A DNA stretch of 64,000 nucleotides from Serinus canaria (GCF_022539315.1 NC_066316.1:99132179-99196178), one strand, 5' to 3'; shown: positions 12,200 through 23,060, numbered from the stretch's first letter. Notes: generated by a model not told the origin, from the letters alone. Numbers and translations are program-made.

Positions 12200-13699
12200 A
12201 TTTTTGTAAGCTTATTTTATTTCTTTGCTGTACAGAGGCAAAAATGCAAACCATCTCAATAAATGTACATCAGTAACTACCTAGAAATTATACAAGTATG
12301 TACACAAAGCCCAATTATTTCACTTCAGTGTTGATACCATAGTTCATGTAGAGCTGGATGCAAACAGCACTTACACGGTGTAAAGCATAACTCCTGGGAT
12401 ATTTACATCTTGTTCTTTATAGCAAAGGCTTCCAATACACCAGTTCTTTGTTACACTTGTATTTGACAATCCTGCTTAGTAGTGCTGCCTCAGAACTGAA
12501 AAGTGCATTTCTTCATTTTATACATTCTCATGCAGATTGTGGACCGTTCCAGAAATTGTTCTCCAACCTTAATTTTTAGAAGTAATTAATTATCTTTGTT
12601 TTCTGTCAATTAAAAATTTAAGGTAAAAAACTGTTTTCCCAAGTCTCTGTAGGTCACATGCAATTAAGAAAACAAAGCTCCTAAATGCAACTCCAGAAAC
12701 TGTTGTCTTTTGACTTGGGAAGATAAGCAATCCTGTGAAAGCACTCAACCAATCCACTGCTGGATTTTTAAAACATTTTGAAACATTTCAGGTTACGAAA
12801 TTTGCAGATCCAAGCAGTTTGGAAAAGCCCTATAACACAGATATTTGCATTCTATATTAGATTTTTGTGTTGTAATTAATCTAGCATCTCAAATGTTTTT
12901 TTCTCTTCCATCGAAGATCTCACTTTAAAAGGAAAGTAAAAAAGGAATATGATTACTCTAATTGTAGAAAATGCAATTTTGAGTTATTCCGCAAGCGAAA
13001 TGAGTTTAAAAAATGCCTGGGATGAAAAAGCTAACTCTTCCCTTCACCTATAAAGCAGCACTTCTAAAGATAATTTCTTTCTTTGTGTTCTGAGCTACTG
13101 CAATTCCTGCCACATTTACTTTTAAGCCACAACATCCTGCAGCATTAGGGTTTTTCAGAATCTCTTTTCTGTCAATCTTGTTTTAGGAGATTAAAATACT
13201 ACATCTCCTCTTCTGGCTGCTCTCCCTTAGGGCAGGAATGAGCAGTAGCACAGACTCATTTAAAACAGCATCATAACTCTCACGGCAACAATCTGAGCTG
13301 AGCAGGACTCTTTAGTGCAGCAGCTGAGAGCTGACACAGGGAGCTGAGACCTCCATCCATGGAACGCAGCTCTGACAGGAAACCAGCAAGAGCAAAGGAA
13401 GGAAAAGGCCAGGGAACAAGAGTGCCTTGCTCTGTGTGCACGTGCCTGACTCTCTGACCTCCTGTTGCTGTGAGGTAACACAGCAGCACAGACTTCTCTT
13501 CCAGACGTTTCCTATACTCCCACACATCTTGGTCCACAATCTAGGCTCTGAAAATTATACTTGTTCAACAGTACAGCTTACAGCTTTATCAGAATATGAT
13601 AATCTTAAGAAAACAAAACAAAAAAACCCCAAACATGTGGATTAAAATTTAAAAGGAGGATGTTACCTTCATCAGGATAAAATGAATGTCTCAGTTTCA
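12200..13699 (-). other. E2F6: Probable E2F6 3' UTR
   Basis: AT-rich DNA with no coding frame follows the E2F6 stop. The first AATAAA I found on the minus strand downstream of the stop is at 12221-12216, giving a 3' UTR of about 1.5 kb. Further AATAAA copies at about 11300-11320 are alternatives. Transcript data are not available, so the end is inferred. Confidence 0.4.
12216..12221 (-). terminator. Candidate E2F6 polyadenylation signal
   Basis: AATAAA on the minus strand, about 1.48 kb past the stop codon, in a T/A-rich setting. It was chosen only as the nearest canonical hexamer, so cleavage may lie elsewhere. Confidence 0.35.
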
Positions 13700-13819
13700 C
13701 TAGATAGGGACAGTATCCATATCTTCACAAGTTTCGGCACCTGGATTCTCTTTTTCCACCTCACATAGATACACGTCAATGGGTCCTTTTGTGCTCTTCA
13801 CATGTACTTCTATGTGATC
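13700..13819 (-). CDS. E2F6: E2F6 last coding exon
   Basis: The acceptor TTTTATAG is followed by [20 protein letters not shown] and then [19 protein letters not shown] and a TAG stop at 13702-13700. The first half aligns with mammalian [21 protein letters not shown]. The tail after it is about 17 residues, shorter than the mammalian tail. Confidence 0.92.
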   Translation of the reverse strand, partial: DHIEVHVKSTKGPIDVYLCEVEKENPGAETCEDMDTVPI

Positions 13820-16800
13820 CTATAAAACAGCAACTTGTATATAATTCAAAGAATAAATCTTATACATTCTTTATCTATTTTTGCACTTATTTTAAAGACA
13901 ATAGATTAAGAACAGAACAAATACAGAAATGATGCAGCTATTTAAAATTGTGTTAATCTTCCACATAAATTATGACTATTGCATACATTTCTAGGACAAC
14001 TATTATGCAGAATTAAGCTAACAAGCTCTCATTTTTAATGAATTTAAGTATTCGTTTGTGCATTTAAGTATTTGTTTAGTCTTTCTATTGACCTTCAGAT
14101 ATATGACCAAGACTTACTTATATGTTTAGGAAGAGTAACAAAATTTAAAAACTTGAGAAAACATTGCCATGAATCAGACAACAAACTGGAGCACACAGCT
14201 TTAACAAAATAGTAAAGCAACTAATCCTTATTGCTTTTACTGCTTTCCTTCCACAGACATCGCGTTGCAAGACACAGAGCAAATAAATCTTAATACACAA
14301 TGGAGAAAAGATTCAGTTTTCATGTACAACATTTTAAATTCTGCCTTTTTATTGCTTCAGGAGGCATCTGGAATTGTATCTTTTTCATCTCCACTGGATG
14401 AGAGACAGCTCCTTTGACCAGGGAAACTACTGGAGATCTATGTAGTGGATCTAACTCTTTGGTTCTACTGGTTCATTTCCTTCTCCTAAGATATCCTCAC
14501 CTGTCCTTTCTGTCCACCATCCTTTCTGTCCACACAGTAAGGCAACTTCAATGACTATGCAATTGGGAAGATTATCAAAAATGCTCACGCGAAAAAGAAA
14601 ATGGAATTAAAGTTCCATTTGTTATCTTAGGCTGTCTTCCAGGATTTGCCCTCTCAGAGCATTACCAACAGTGGGTTCCCAGTACACAGACCCCACTATG
14701 CAGTTGCAGCATTGCTGGGTGCAGGGGGCAAAGGTCTGGCTCCTCTGTGAGACAAGAATGGAGCCTGTGTATTGCACTGTGGGGTGAGGACAGGGCACAG
14801 CCCCACTCCATAAAAAATCCCTCTAGATATCATCTACCAGAGTGACAAAAGGTTTTCTTTTTCCAACCATAATGTACATTGCATGCTTTATTACAGCTTT
14901 TCCATTCTCTCTAACAAAACCAGGTAACTGAAACTCAGATACATTCATGGCTTAGTAATTTAGGCAAAAAGAAAAATACAGCAAGTAAGCTTCTAAGACT
15001 ATTATCCCTGCAGCACTGTTCAGTGGAAAACAAGAACATTTATCTACCACTATCTGCATGACAGAGAAACTGGAAGTCAATTACTGACTGCTGCTGAAAA
15101 AATCAAATTTAAAAACTTTGGTTTCTTTAGGAGAAATGTATAAAACTTACGTCTTTAGGAACTGGTATTTCCAATTTGGTTTCCTCTGGAGCTTTGATTG
15201 CAATCACAATCTGTTCCTGAAATGCCTGAATGCTTCGGATATCTTGGTACGTCACATAAGCTAGTGTATACATTGGTCAAGGATTATGTAAAGTAATTTG
15301 CTAATGGGCAGAAGCATGAGTGTGATGTCAAGATATGTTGAGCCAGAGTACCAACTTCAGCAAATTGATCAACAATTCAGCAGCGGTTAATATTAGCTTT
15401 GTAAAAAGAAGTACCAACTAATGGTAGAAAAATACATTTCTGTATTTCCAGGAAAGAAAAAAAGCTTAAGAAAATATATTCAGTGTTATAAAAAAACCCT
15501 GAACAGTCTTCAGAGATGTTGTCATAAGTCTATAAAGCAGAAGGAATACTGTTCTTCAGGAATTACACTCTGTTTTCTAGTAGCATGAAAATAATTTCCT
15601 GAGACACTGTAGAACTATTTTCTTAACCCAGTGAGGTATAAAGAATATGAGCATATTTCATTTGTGCACACACCTTAACATCTTGCCAAACAAGGGAGCT
15701 AAATAATATTTTATTGTAACCAAAAGGCAAAATTCAATCTTTATGCCACATATTAAAATGAATTTCTTTTCTATTGTCAAAACCCATCTGAAAGTCAGAA
15801 CTGCACTGGAATCTCTTTCAAGAGAGAAGAGTATTAGGACATAACCAACATACCATTTTATCTCCTTGGCGACAGGCCACTGGGACTCCATTCTGAGTCC
15901 TCTCTGTCATCTCACAAAGCATCTTCAGCTCACTGGTGGGTCAAAACCTGCCCCTGAGATGACTCAAATGGAGAGAACAGGGTGATGGCCAGGGTAGTAA
16001 GACTATTGCCCCACTTCATTCTTCTACAGAGGAAAGGTCACACAAGCAGAACTCCTCTGAGGACAGGCTAGACTGTCCACGATACTGCAAAGCAAGGCAC
16101 AGGACTGGCATTCTCAAATGCAATATAATCAAAAAGTCTGCTATTATAAAATTCATTATCAAGTAGTACTGCATACCTGTGGTATCAGGCTACACTTCTT
16201 ACTAGATATGTGAGTACGTGCAACCAAAATCATATGTTAAAATAATGCAAGAGTTGAAAGGATATTTTGCATTTTCTTTGTCATCTGTTAGTTCAAATAT
16301 CTGATGAGCACAATTCTTGATTAATTCATCAAGAGCTTCTTCCATGGCTGATAAATCAGAAAGTTCATCTTTAAGGTTCTGCTGCTCTGGTGCTTTTCCA
16401 ATAAGTTGGTCAAGACTGTTACCTCTAGAAGAACATGAAAATTGTCTAGCATGTTTGTATAAATAAAAGCCTGTTATTAAATATCAAGTATACTAACACC
16501 AAACAGTATGAAAGTCTGACATCCTTTATTCTGCTGAAATATCCTTCCATGTAGGTACGCACTTGATACTTGTTAACATATTAGGTAATTCACGTAACTT
16601 AAGGAAGGATACAGAACATAAAATATTATCTATGAGAAGTAATTTAATATGATTAAAGATACTCTCAAAGTTATAAACATTACTCAACACTTTTGGGATT
16701 TACTGTTTCAGAAACTAGAAGCTTCAAAGCCAACTCACATCCACTGGATATGATTCTTAGATCTTTTCTGAATCAAGTCGATGCCATCCAACACATTGGT

Positions 16801-19800
16801 GATGTCATATACTCTTCGTTTTCGTACTCCAAGTGTTGTTGCTACTTCATTTAAATCAAGGACACCATCTGGAGCTTTTCTGAGAAGAGCCATAAATTTT
16901 CGTGTCAAAAGCACCAAGGATGCATCAAATCGAGGCCTTTTCATGTCCACAGTTTCTGTAAAGTTTTGGTAGAATATTTAGGGTAAGCTACTACATAAGC
17001 ATGAATTAAAAAAAGTGATAGTGATGAAGTAACAATGAAGGTAAAAGTCTGGAAGCACTGCAGTTTTTAATGCTTACATTGCAATGACACCATATAAAGC
17101 CTATTAACTACACATACCTTCATTTGTTTGCAATGATTTTATCTAAATAGCAAGCATACATCTTTGTGCTTTCAACATTCATGACTCCACACTGCTAGTA
17201 TGGATATTAATAACTGCGTAACTGTATGCTCTACAGGACATGGGATCAGATCACTGACTAAATACCAATGAAACCTTTGGTTAACTTTAGACAGTGCTGA
17301 GGTGCTGCCAGAGAAACACAGCTCTATCTCTGCTGCATGACACTATTAGAGTATTTTTTCATATCTTTTTGGTCCAGTTTAACCAGCAGACCTCTGGTCT
17401 GCAACTATTAGGCATGGTTCACAAGTCAGCTTCGCTTCAGAACTGTTTCAGCCTGGACAGGACCCATCTGCTCTGGAACTGAAGAATTTAGTATGCAGAC
17501 AAACTGTTTGCACTATCTGGTCTCAGGTCAAAAGAACTAGTCATTCCATTGGTTGATTTACTAATACAACAAAGATCTACAGCTACCCTGACACTCTGGT
17601 TTAAAAGATTTCTGTGCTATGTGTATTCATTGCCACCATATTTACAGAAAGAGCAGAAATCCCTGATGAATAACTTGAGATTGTTATTTATGTATGCAAA
17701 AAGCACAAAAAAGCACCTACTTCTGAGTCAAAAAGTCATGGTACACACACATTCATTTGATGCCAACCAATAAAAGATAGTCAAATTCAGCTGTTACTTG
17801 CTGTTTCTCCTGTAAAGCAAACCAGGTATTTCATCTGATCAGCCTGTGCCCCCGAGCAACACTGCAGTCTAATGCTTCAAGAAAAGGTGAGTGTGTAAAT
17901 AAAGTACCCTAGACAACAACAGAAATACTTCAACCATCAGTATTTTTCCCAAGACGAATGAGATACACACTTTTACTCATAATGTATCACACCCATTCCA
18001 TGGTTGCAAGTTTGTGCACTCCTTAACACGAAGTGACTAACAACTTGAAGGTTCAACAACTAAGTTTTGGACTGTGTTACTGTGAAAAGCATGAAATAAT
18101 TCAGCTGGTGAGAAAATAAACAAAAAAAAAACAAAACCAAAATTACAACCCAACACACAGAAGTTCACTCAAGTTTATTTCCACATTTATTAACACCAGT
18201 TGAAAGGCAATGTTTGCCAGTATGTTGTTCCAGTTTTCTCTTAAGTCACTTTTCCTGTCCACTATTTTTTATATAGCATTGGGAATGTATGCTTGCAACA
18301 GATCTGAAGAGAAAAAACTATAAAGAATGTATTGCTTCACATCTGTTATTTCAGTCAGTGTTCAGCATTTTTCCTGCTCTGCTGATATTAAATACAATTT
18401 TTCATTTGTCTACAGAACTGTACTCACATTGTAAAAAGGCATGACATATTGCAAGATTAATTTTCAGACATGACACATAGCAACTTACTTTTCACAAGCT
18501 GTGTGTCTTTGTGAACATTCAGGTCGATCATTGGCGCCTGAGGAAATAAAAAAAGGAAAAAAACAACTGTCATATAATGCTCTCTACAGGGGGAGCGTCT
18601 TCAGAAGAAATCCTCAAATCTTCTATAGATGTTACAGCCATCACAGCTCTGACAACTCAGCTATTACTGTGAAGTGTCACTAGATAAAAGGAATACATGC
18701 TTTTTAATTCCTGCCAGAACTTTCAGCCCTTCATCTCAGCACAACTCACTCTGTTTTCAAAAATGGGAAACTCCACTGAACTCGCTGATGCTCAGGCAAG
18801 CTGCAACCTCTCTTGCTTTAATTCATGTTTCAATTCATGGCTATTTCCTTTCAGTTGCCCATCATGTACAGCTGTGAAATATCTGGTAACCTTTAAAGTT
18901 CCTAACTTACTTGCAAGTATGGAATGAAACTTGTCAGGGGAAATTTGGGTTAGATATTAGGAAAATGGATCTTCACTCAAAGGGTGGTTGGGCTCCGCAA
19001 GGGAAGCAGTCACAGCACCAAGAGTTCAAGAAGCTCTTGGACAATGCTCTCAGGAACATGGTGTGACTCTTGGGATTGTCCTGTGCTGGGACAGGAGTTG
19101 GACTTGATGATCCTTATGGGTCCTTTCCAACTCAGGATATGCTATGATTTTACTGAAGGGCTGCAGTGGCTTAACAAGTTCTCTCAGGAGTTTATTAACA
19201 GCCTTCCTGTACTAGTAGGTCTAAAACAGGAACAGCATTCCAAGGGCAATCTAACATACACCAAGTAAAGAAAAAGAAAAAATTCCCTCAGTTTACTGTT
19301 CTCCTGCTAAGACAGCCTCATATGCCTTGATGTCAGGACACAATGCAGGTGCACATCTAGCCCACTGTCCATGAGGACCCCCAGGTGCTTTCAACAGGGT
19401 AGTCCCCAGCCTGTACCACTACGGGGTAAAGGCAAGGCTTTAACTCTTGATTTTCAACTTCCCAGGTTTATGAGGTGTTAGACGACCCCTTCCTCCAGCC
19501 CATAAACCTCACATCCTCCACCTAACAACAGGCCCTAGGGATAGACCCTGCCAGGCACCCACCAAAGCTGCTCTACAAGTGGTCAGGGGAGAGATGTAAC
19601 AAGAAGTTCTCGAGTTGAGATAAAGACCAGAAGAGATCACTCCCCGAATACCATCATGAGCAAAACAGACTCAACTTGGGAATATTAATTAAATTTATTA
19701 CCAATAAATCAGAGCAGAATAATGAGAAATAAAACATATCTTAAGAAAACACCTTCCCCCCACCCCTCCCCAAGCTCTACCAAACCAGCAGTGCAGGGAG

Positions 19801-22559
19801 ACAGGAATGGGGGTTATGTCAGTTCATCAAATGCTGTTCCTGCTGCTGCTCAGGATGGAGAGTCCTTCCTCTACTTCAGAGTGGAGTTCCCTCCCACAGA
19901 AGAAAGCCCCCCATGAACTTCTCCAATATGAGTCCATCCCATAACAACAGGTCACCAACTGCTTCAACGACCATCACTTTTCTTCAGGGTGCAGTCCTTC
20001 AGGCACAGCCTGCTCCAGCATGGGTCAAAGGTCACAAGTTCTACCAGAAAGCCTGCTCCAGCATGTGCTCTACTCTCCATAGATCCACAGGTCCCTGCTA
20101 GGAACCTGCTCCAGCATGGGCTTCCCACAAGTTCACAGCCTCCTTTCAGGCATCCACCTGCTCCAGCCTAGGTCTCCTCCATGGGCTGCAGGTGGATCTC
20201 TGCATCCCCATGGTCCTCCATAGGCTACAGCTGTTTCACCATGGGCTGCTCCACAGACTGCAGGGAGTCTCTGCTCCAGCACCCAGAGCACCTCCTTCTC
20301 TTTCTCCACTCACCTTGCTGTCTGCAGAGTTGTTCCTCTCATATATTCTCACTTTACTCTTCTCTGGCTGTAATTACAACTGTATAGTAACTTTTTTTCC
20401 CCTTCTTAAATATGTTATCACAGAGGCACTATTACTATCTCTAATGAACTCTGCCTTGGCCAGTGACAGATCCATCCTGGAGCTGCCTGGAAATAGCTCT
20501 GCAGGACATGGGGGAAACTTCTGGCAGCTTCTCACAGAAGCCACCCTGCAGCCCCCACTCTGCTATCAAAACCTGACCACAAAAACTCAATACAGGTTTA
20601 TACAAGCCCAAGGTTTCCTTTGTTTGGGGTTCCTCTTCCAGCTGTTGTACCAAGATTAAGTTATTTTAAGGGTCTAAATGTCTGAGGCTCTGCTATGGGA
20701 AACCTGGGGTCAGTCTGGTGAGGGGACCTTGGGTGTGTGAGTGTGGGGGTGCAGCTGCAAAGGGGTCTCGGTCCCAGCTCAGGGGGTGTGAGTGACTGAC
20801 AAGAGAGGCTCTTGAATGGTCAGACAGGGAAATTTCTTCAATATTGTGACCTCTGATATTCCTTGCCAGTTTCAACACTACAACTTTGGCTTTCCAAGCA
20901 TTATATCTGCAGGCACTTTTTATCCTTGTTCTTTAGTCTGTCCTGTTATTTTTGCCATGAGTGCCATGATGAAACGTGTTTCTCCTTACTGATCTCAATC
21001 TCTTCAGCTCCTCCAGCTTCCAAAGCTGCCTTCCCAAAAATCTCAACCTACCTCTTGGCAGAATAAGCTGGAGTCTTGAAGACTGAGTAAGCTGGAATCC
21101 AGGTTCTGCACTTTATTACTAACCTTCCTTATTAGTAGGCTCAGGGTCTTCAATATCCCACTGTTAAGAAAACTTCCCAGTCTCACCAATTATGAGATTC
21201 CCCTTAAGTCTCATGCTATCACTGCTGGGACTGAAGCCCCTTCATGGTGGACTGCCTCAGTGAGCTATTGGGAGGCTCATTTGACTCCCTACACACCATA
21301 CTCATGCAGTCAGGCCATGTTTCCTCACTGGTTCAACCCCTGGTTTCCCACTGCAGAGTCTCAGATGTCTCTCTAAAAAGCAATTTATTCATGGTGAACA
21401 AACAGCCCAAGCTGGTACCTCCAAAGAGGGATGCACAATAAAAGAAGCTCTAAATTTTTATACCCTCATAGTCTACTCAGGTAAATCTTGCCCTAAATCC
21501 TCTGCTCCTGCTGTGTATTCTATGCATCTCCCTACATCCACCTTGGCAGTGCCACCATCTGTGTCCTTTTGTTACCCAAAGGGTTGGCAGTTCATGGCTT
21601 CCGCTTCATCCCTCAGTTTCCACTCACCACGTCAGTGCCCTTTGTTATCCCAAGGGCTGGGCAGTTCATGGCCTCTTGCCTAGGGATCCCACCCATCTGC
21701 TGCCTGCAAACCGAGCTACCTGCAGGAGATGTAATTCCCACCCACTATTCCATAGCCATTCAGGCAAGGGCTGTTAAGATTACCACATCTTTGACCTCCC
21801 TGTTTATAAAAAGCTGATTCAGGAAAGTATCACCCACTGTAAACTCATCTAAGTATCTGCATAAAAAAGCTGTGCCAAACACTATTTGCTTCTTAAAATC
21901 ATCACTTCAATTACCCACCAAAAAACTAACGTGAACTCTTTCATGGCTTTAAGAAGCAAACGTACTACCAAATAACCTTTAGCCCAACGGACTAGATTAA
22001 TTTAAGAAAAAAAGTAATATATTTAAAATATATCACAAAATTAAAAGCAAGCACCATCACGACTAACTAAGAACATGTAACTTTTTTAAAAAGTTTTACA
22101 AAATAGACTTTTTTGCAAACTACTTCATAGCATTGCTAAAGGTAACGGTGGCAGCTGCATGCAAGATGATCACAGACGTTAAGAGGAGAAAACACATTGT
22201 GGTCCCCTTTTCCCATATTTAGCTCGATTAAGAGGCTAAAAGTAACACAGGCGAGAAAAGCCATCCTTTTGCATTCTAGCACCTTTCCCGGAAAGCCCGC
22301 CCCAACGCTACGAGGGAGGGAAGCACCCCAATGCTCCGTTCGGCTACCACGCTGCCAGGCCCGTCGCATCTTTCCCGCCCAGAGACGTAGGACGGGCTTT
22401 CGGCCGCCCCCTGACAAGCTCCCGCGGCGGGAGCGCAGCTGCAGCGCCGTCCCGCCCTCTCCGCATCCACAGGCAGCGCCTCCCGCCATGTACCTCACAC
22501 ACACGCACCGCGTCCGGCTGTAGCGTCTTCTGGCGCTCCCACTGGTCGGGGCTGGCCAT
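13700..22559 (-). CDS. E2F6: E2F6, transcriptional repressor of the E2F family (complete, 6 coding exons)
   Basis: Joining the six minus-strand exons gives 241 residues. Residues 43-110 form the E2F winged-helix DNA-binding domain, with the family signature [13 protein letters not shown] at 85-97. Residues 112-163 match the E2F leucine-zipper/DP-dimerisation segment ([15 protein letters not shown]), and 165-225 match the marked box ([15 protein letters not shown], then [14 protein letters not shown]). The protein ends soon after, with no C-terminal transactivation/pocket-binding region. That absence is the hallmark of E2F6, the nuclear repressor that pairs with DP proteins and works with PRC1.6 (MGA, PCGF6, L3MBTL2). 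The start is the first ATG of the frame, inside a CpG island. The N-terminus (residues 1-42) resembles mammalian E2F6 only weakly, and the C-terminal tail after the marked box is short. Family and orthology are near certain; the exact first exon is a little less so. Confidence 0.95.
13820..15150 (-). other. E2F6 intron 5
   Basis: A GT-AG intron of 1331 bp, bounded by GTAAGT at 15150 and TTTTATAG at 13820. The sequence is AT-rich and appears unique; I saw no repeat or embedded gene. Confidence 0.85.
15151..15265 (-). CDS. E2F6: E2F6 coding exon 5, marked box
   Basis: The 115-nt exon encodes [20 protein letters not shown] and the following [18 protein letters not shown], near-identical to the mammalian marked-box segment. 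The exon follows an AC acceptor (GTATAC) rather than AG. It ends in phase 0 at the donor AAAGAC|GTAAGT. Confidence 0.95.
15266..16265 (-). other. E2F6: E2F6 intron 4, U12-type AT-AC intron
   Basis: A 1000-bp intron. On the minus strand it starts ATATCCTTT at 16265-16257 and ends GTATAC at 15271-15266. The branch-point-like element TCCTTGAC lies just upstream of the end, with its adenine about a dozen bases from the AC. Only this AT-AC pair restores the frame (AA|A then LAYV). E2F genes are known to carry U12-type introns. Confidence 0.9.
16266..16424 (-). CDS. E2F6: E2F6 coding exon 4, dimerisation segment, ends at a U12-type donor
   Basis: The 159-nt exon encodes residues 112-163 plus split codons. 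It contains [19 protein letters not shown] and [11 protein letters not shown], close to mammalian E2F6. The acceptor is TTCTTCTAG. The downstream boundary has no GT; the intron instead begins ATATCCTTT, the minor-spliceosome donor. The last two exon bases (AA) complete Lys164 with the first base of exon 5. Confidence 0.93.
16425..16738 (-). other. E2F6 intron 3
   Basis: A short GT-AG intron of 314 bp, between donor GTGAGT and acceptor TTCTTCTAG. Nothing else is seen in it. Confidence 0.88.
16739..16955 (-). CDS. E2F6: E2F6 coding exon 3, winged-helix DNA-binding domain
   Basis: The 217-nt exon runs from acceptor TTTACAG to donor AT|GTGAGT. It encodes residues 40-110 and includes [36 protein letters not shown] and KSKNHIQW, which is the DNA-binding domain of the E2F family. 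The last two bases (AT) join exon 4 as ATA, giving Ile111-Gly as in the mammalian HIRWIG. Confidence 0.96.
16956..18488 (-). other. E2F6 intron 2
   Basis: A GT-AG intron of 1533 bp, between GTAAGT and TTTACAG. It is AT-rich with a few A-rich runs (about 18120). I see no recognisable repeat or RNA gene. Confidence 0.8.
18489..18537 (-). CDS. E2F6: E2F6 coding exon 2 (49 nt)
   Basis: A short exon, too small for ORF scanning. The acceptor is TTTCCTCAG before 18537 and the donor is AAAA|GTAAGT after 18489, both strong. It encodes [16 protein letters not shown] plus one base, and the split codon joins exon 3 as AAA (Lys39). The IDLNV...VKK stretch sits where mammalian E2F6 has INLEDNVQ...ALK, just before KRPRFD. 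Confidence 0.8.
18928..19152 (+). mobile_element. CR1 LINE 3' tail in E2F6 intron 1
   Basis: TTTGGGTTAGATATTAGGAA, GGATCTTCACTCAAAGGGTG, AGTTGGACTTGATGATCCTT, then TCCTTTCCAACTCAGGATATGC match a CR1 tail. It lies antisense to E2F6. Confidence 0.85.
19315..19560 (-). mobile_element. Probable CR1 internal fragment
   Basis: GTGCACATCTAGCCCACTGT, CCATGAGGACCCCCAGGTGC and CCCCAGCCTGTACCACTACG match the reverse complement of a CR1 region upstream of its tail. Heavily decayed; no reading frame remains. Confidence 0.55.
19590..20655 (+). mobile_element. Avian endogenous-retrovirus/LTR-type repeat in E2F6 intron 1
   Basis: I recognise a widely dispersed bird repeat. Landmarks are ATTAAATTTATTACCAATAA, ACACCTTCCCCCCACCCCTC, repeated CCTGCTCCAGCATGGG units (20008-20170), TGTCTGCAGAGTTGTTCCTC and TTCCCCTTCTTAAATATGTT. 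The repeated units make it partly minisatellite-like. No viral protein frame is intact, and a 155-codon open frame here is a by-product. Family placement (ERV LTR) is from memory; strand is as read. Confidence 0.6.
20022..20034 (+). promoter_or_regulatory. DR1 nuclear-receptor motif inside the LTR-type repeat
   Basis: GGGTCAAAGGTCA is two half-sites spaced by one base, the DR1 form used by RXR/PPAR and HNF4. It sits in one of the CTGCTCCAGCATGGG units, so it may be an insertion-borne regulatory site. Confidence 0.35.
20900..21830. repeat. Possible second LTR-like repeat with a partial tandem duplication
   Basis: GC-richer than the flanks. It contains a duplicated unit: TTTGTTACCCAAAGGGTTGG plus CAGTTCATGGC at 21568-21598, repeated with four to five changes at 21641-21672 (period about 73). 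An AATAAA lies near 21438. I do not recognise the family, so this is a tentative repeat call. Confidence 0.35.
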
Positions 22560-23060
22560 GTCCGCCCGGCCCCGCGGCGAGGCGCTGGGGGAGGCAGAGC
22601 GCACAGACGCCCTCACGCCGAGGCTCCAAGCCGCGGCCGGACGCGGGGCGCCGCGGGGCCGCTCCCGCCCTCATCGCTGCCCGTCATGGCCGCGGCTCCC
22701 GCGCGCGCCTGAGGCGGCCACTGGGGCGGGACGGGCGGGAACGGGCGGGAGCCGCGCACGCGCCCTCACCTCTGCCGCCAGGACGCCCGGCGCCGCCGCC
22801 TTCTCCCTCTGTTACCCATCGGCCCCCGCGGCGCCTTCCCGCCCTGCCCGGCTTCTCCCGGCTTCTCCCGCCCCCCGGGACAGCCCCCGCCTCTCTCAGC
22901 GCCGGCCGGAATGCGCCAAATCAGCTCCTTCTCCTTCCCTCCCCTCCCCTCCCGTCAGCCTGCGAGACCGGCGCAGCAAAGGATCCCGTCGTCGCCGTCC
23001 TCGCCTTTGCGAGAGTGGGAGCGCACTGAGCACTGCAGTGGCCAGCGTGCGTTAAGGGAG
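22260..23060 (-). promoter_or_regulatory. E2F6 CpG-island promoter with E2F-type sites
   Basis: This is the most GC- and CpG-dense conventional stretch of the window. It spans E2F6 exon 1 and about 500 bp upstream, with no TATA box. E2F-type sites upstream of the ATG are GGCGGGAA at 22734-22741, TTCCCGCC at 22836-22843 and GCGCCAAA (TTTGGCGC on the minus strand) at 22913-22920. TTTCCCGCC at 22371-22379 lies in intron 1. Repeated GGGCGGG elements fit Sp1-type factors. The sites suggest cell-cycle control and possible feedback by E2F proteins, which is inferred from motifs only. Confidence 0.8.
22494..22559 (-). CDS. E2F6: E2F6 coding exon 1
   Basis: The ATG at 22559-22557 is preceded by GGAC and followed by G, a fair Kozak context. 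It encodes 22 residues ([13 protein letters not shown]...VCE) and ends at a GAG|GTACAT donor at 22494/22493 in phase 0. No upstream ATG extends the frame. The exon lies in the CpG island. Its sequence is not clearly alignable to mammalian exon 1, so an alternative first exon cannot be excluded. Confidence 0.7.

Larger units (their letters stand above)
18538..22493 (-). other. E2F6 intron 1, repeat-rich
   Basis: The largest E2F6 intron, 3956 bp, carries several dispersed repeats: a CR1 tail, a CR1-like internal fragment, an avian LTR/ERV-type element, and a second possible LTR-like stretch. The remaining sequence at 21840-22250 is AT-rich with nothing recognisable. An additional short E2F6 exon could hide here, given the weak N-terminal match to mammals. 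Confidence 0.7.

Noticed and set aside
16735..16738. Extension of the E2F6 DNA-binding frame past 16739 (final Met)
   Set aside because: These bases belong to the GTGAGT donor; splicing to 16424 restores Ile-Gly as in mammals.
20181..20659. 155-codon open frame in E2F6 intron 1
   Set aside because: It falls inside the LTR-type dispersed repeat and resembles no viral or host protein I know.
22558..23055. 165-codon plus-strand open frame upstream of E2F6
   Set aside because: It lies in the CpG island, where stops are rare. It is Pro/Ala/Arg/Ser-rich without a domain and overlaps E2F6 exon 1 in antisense.
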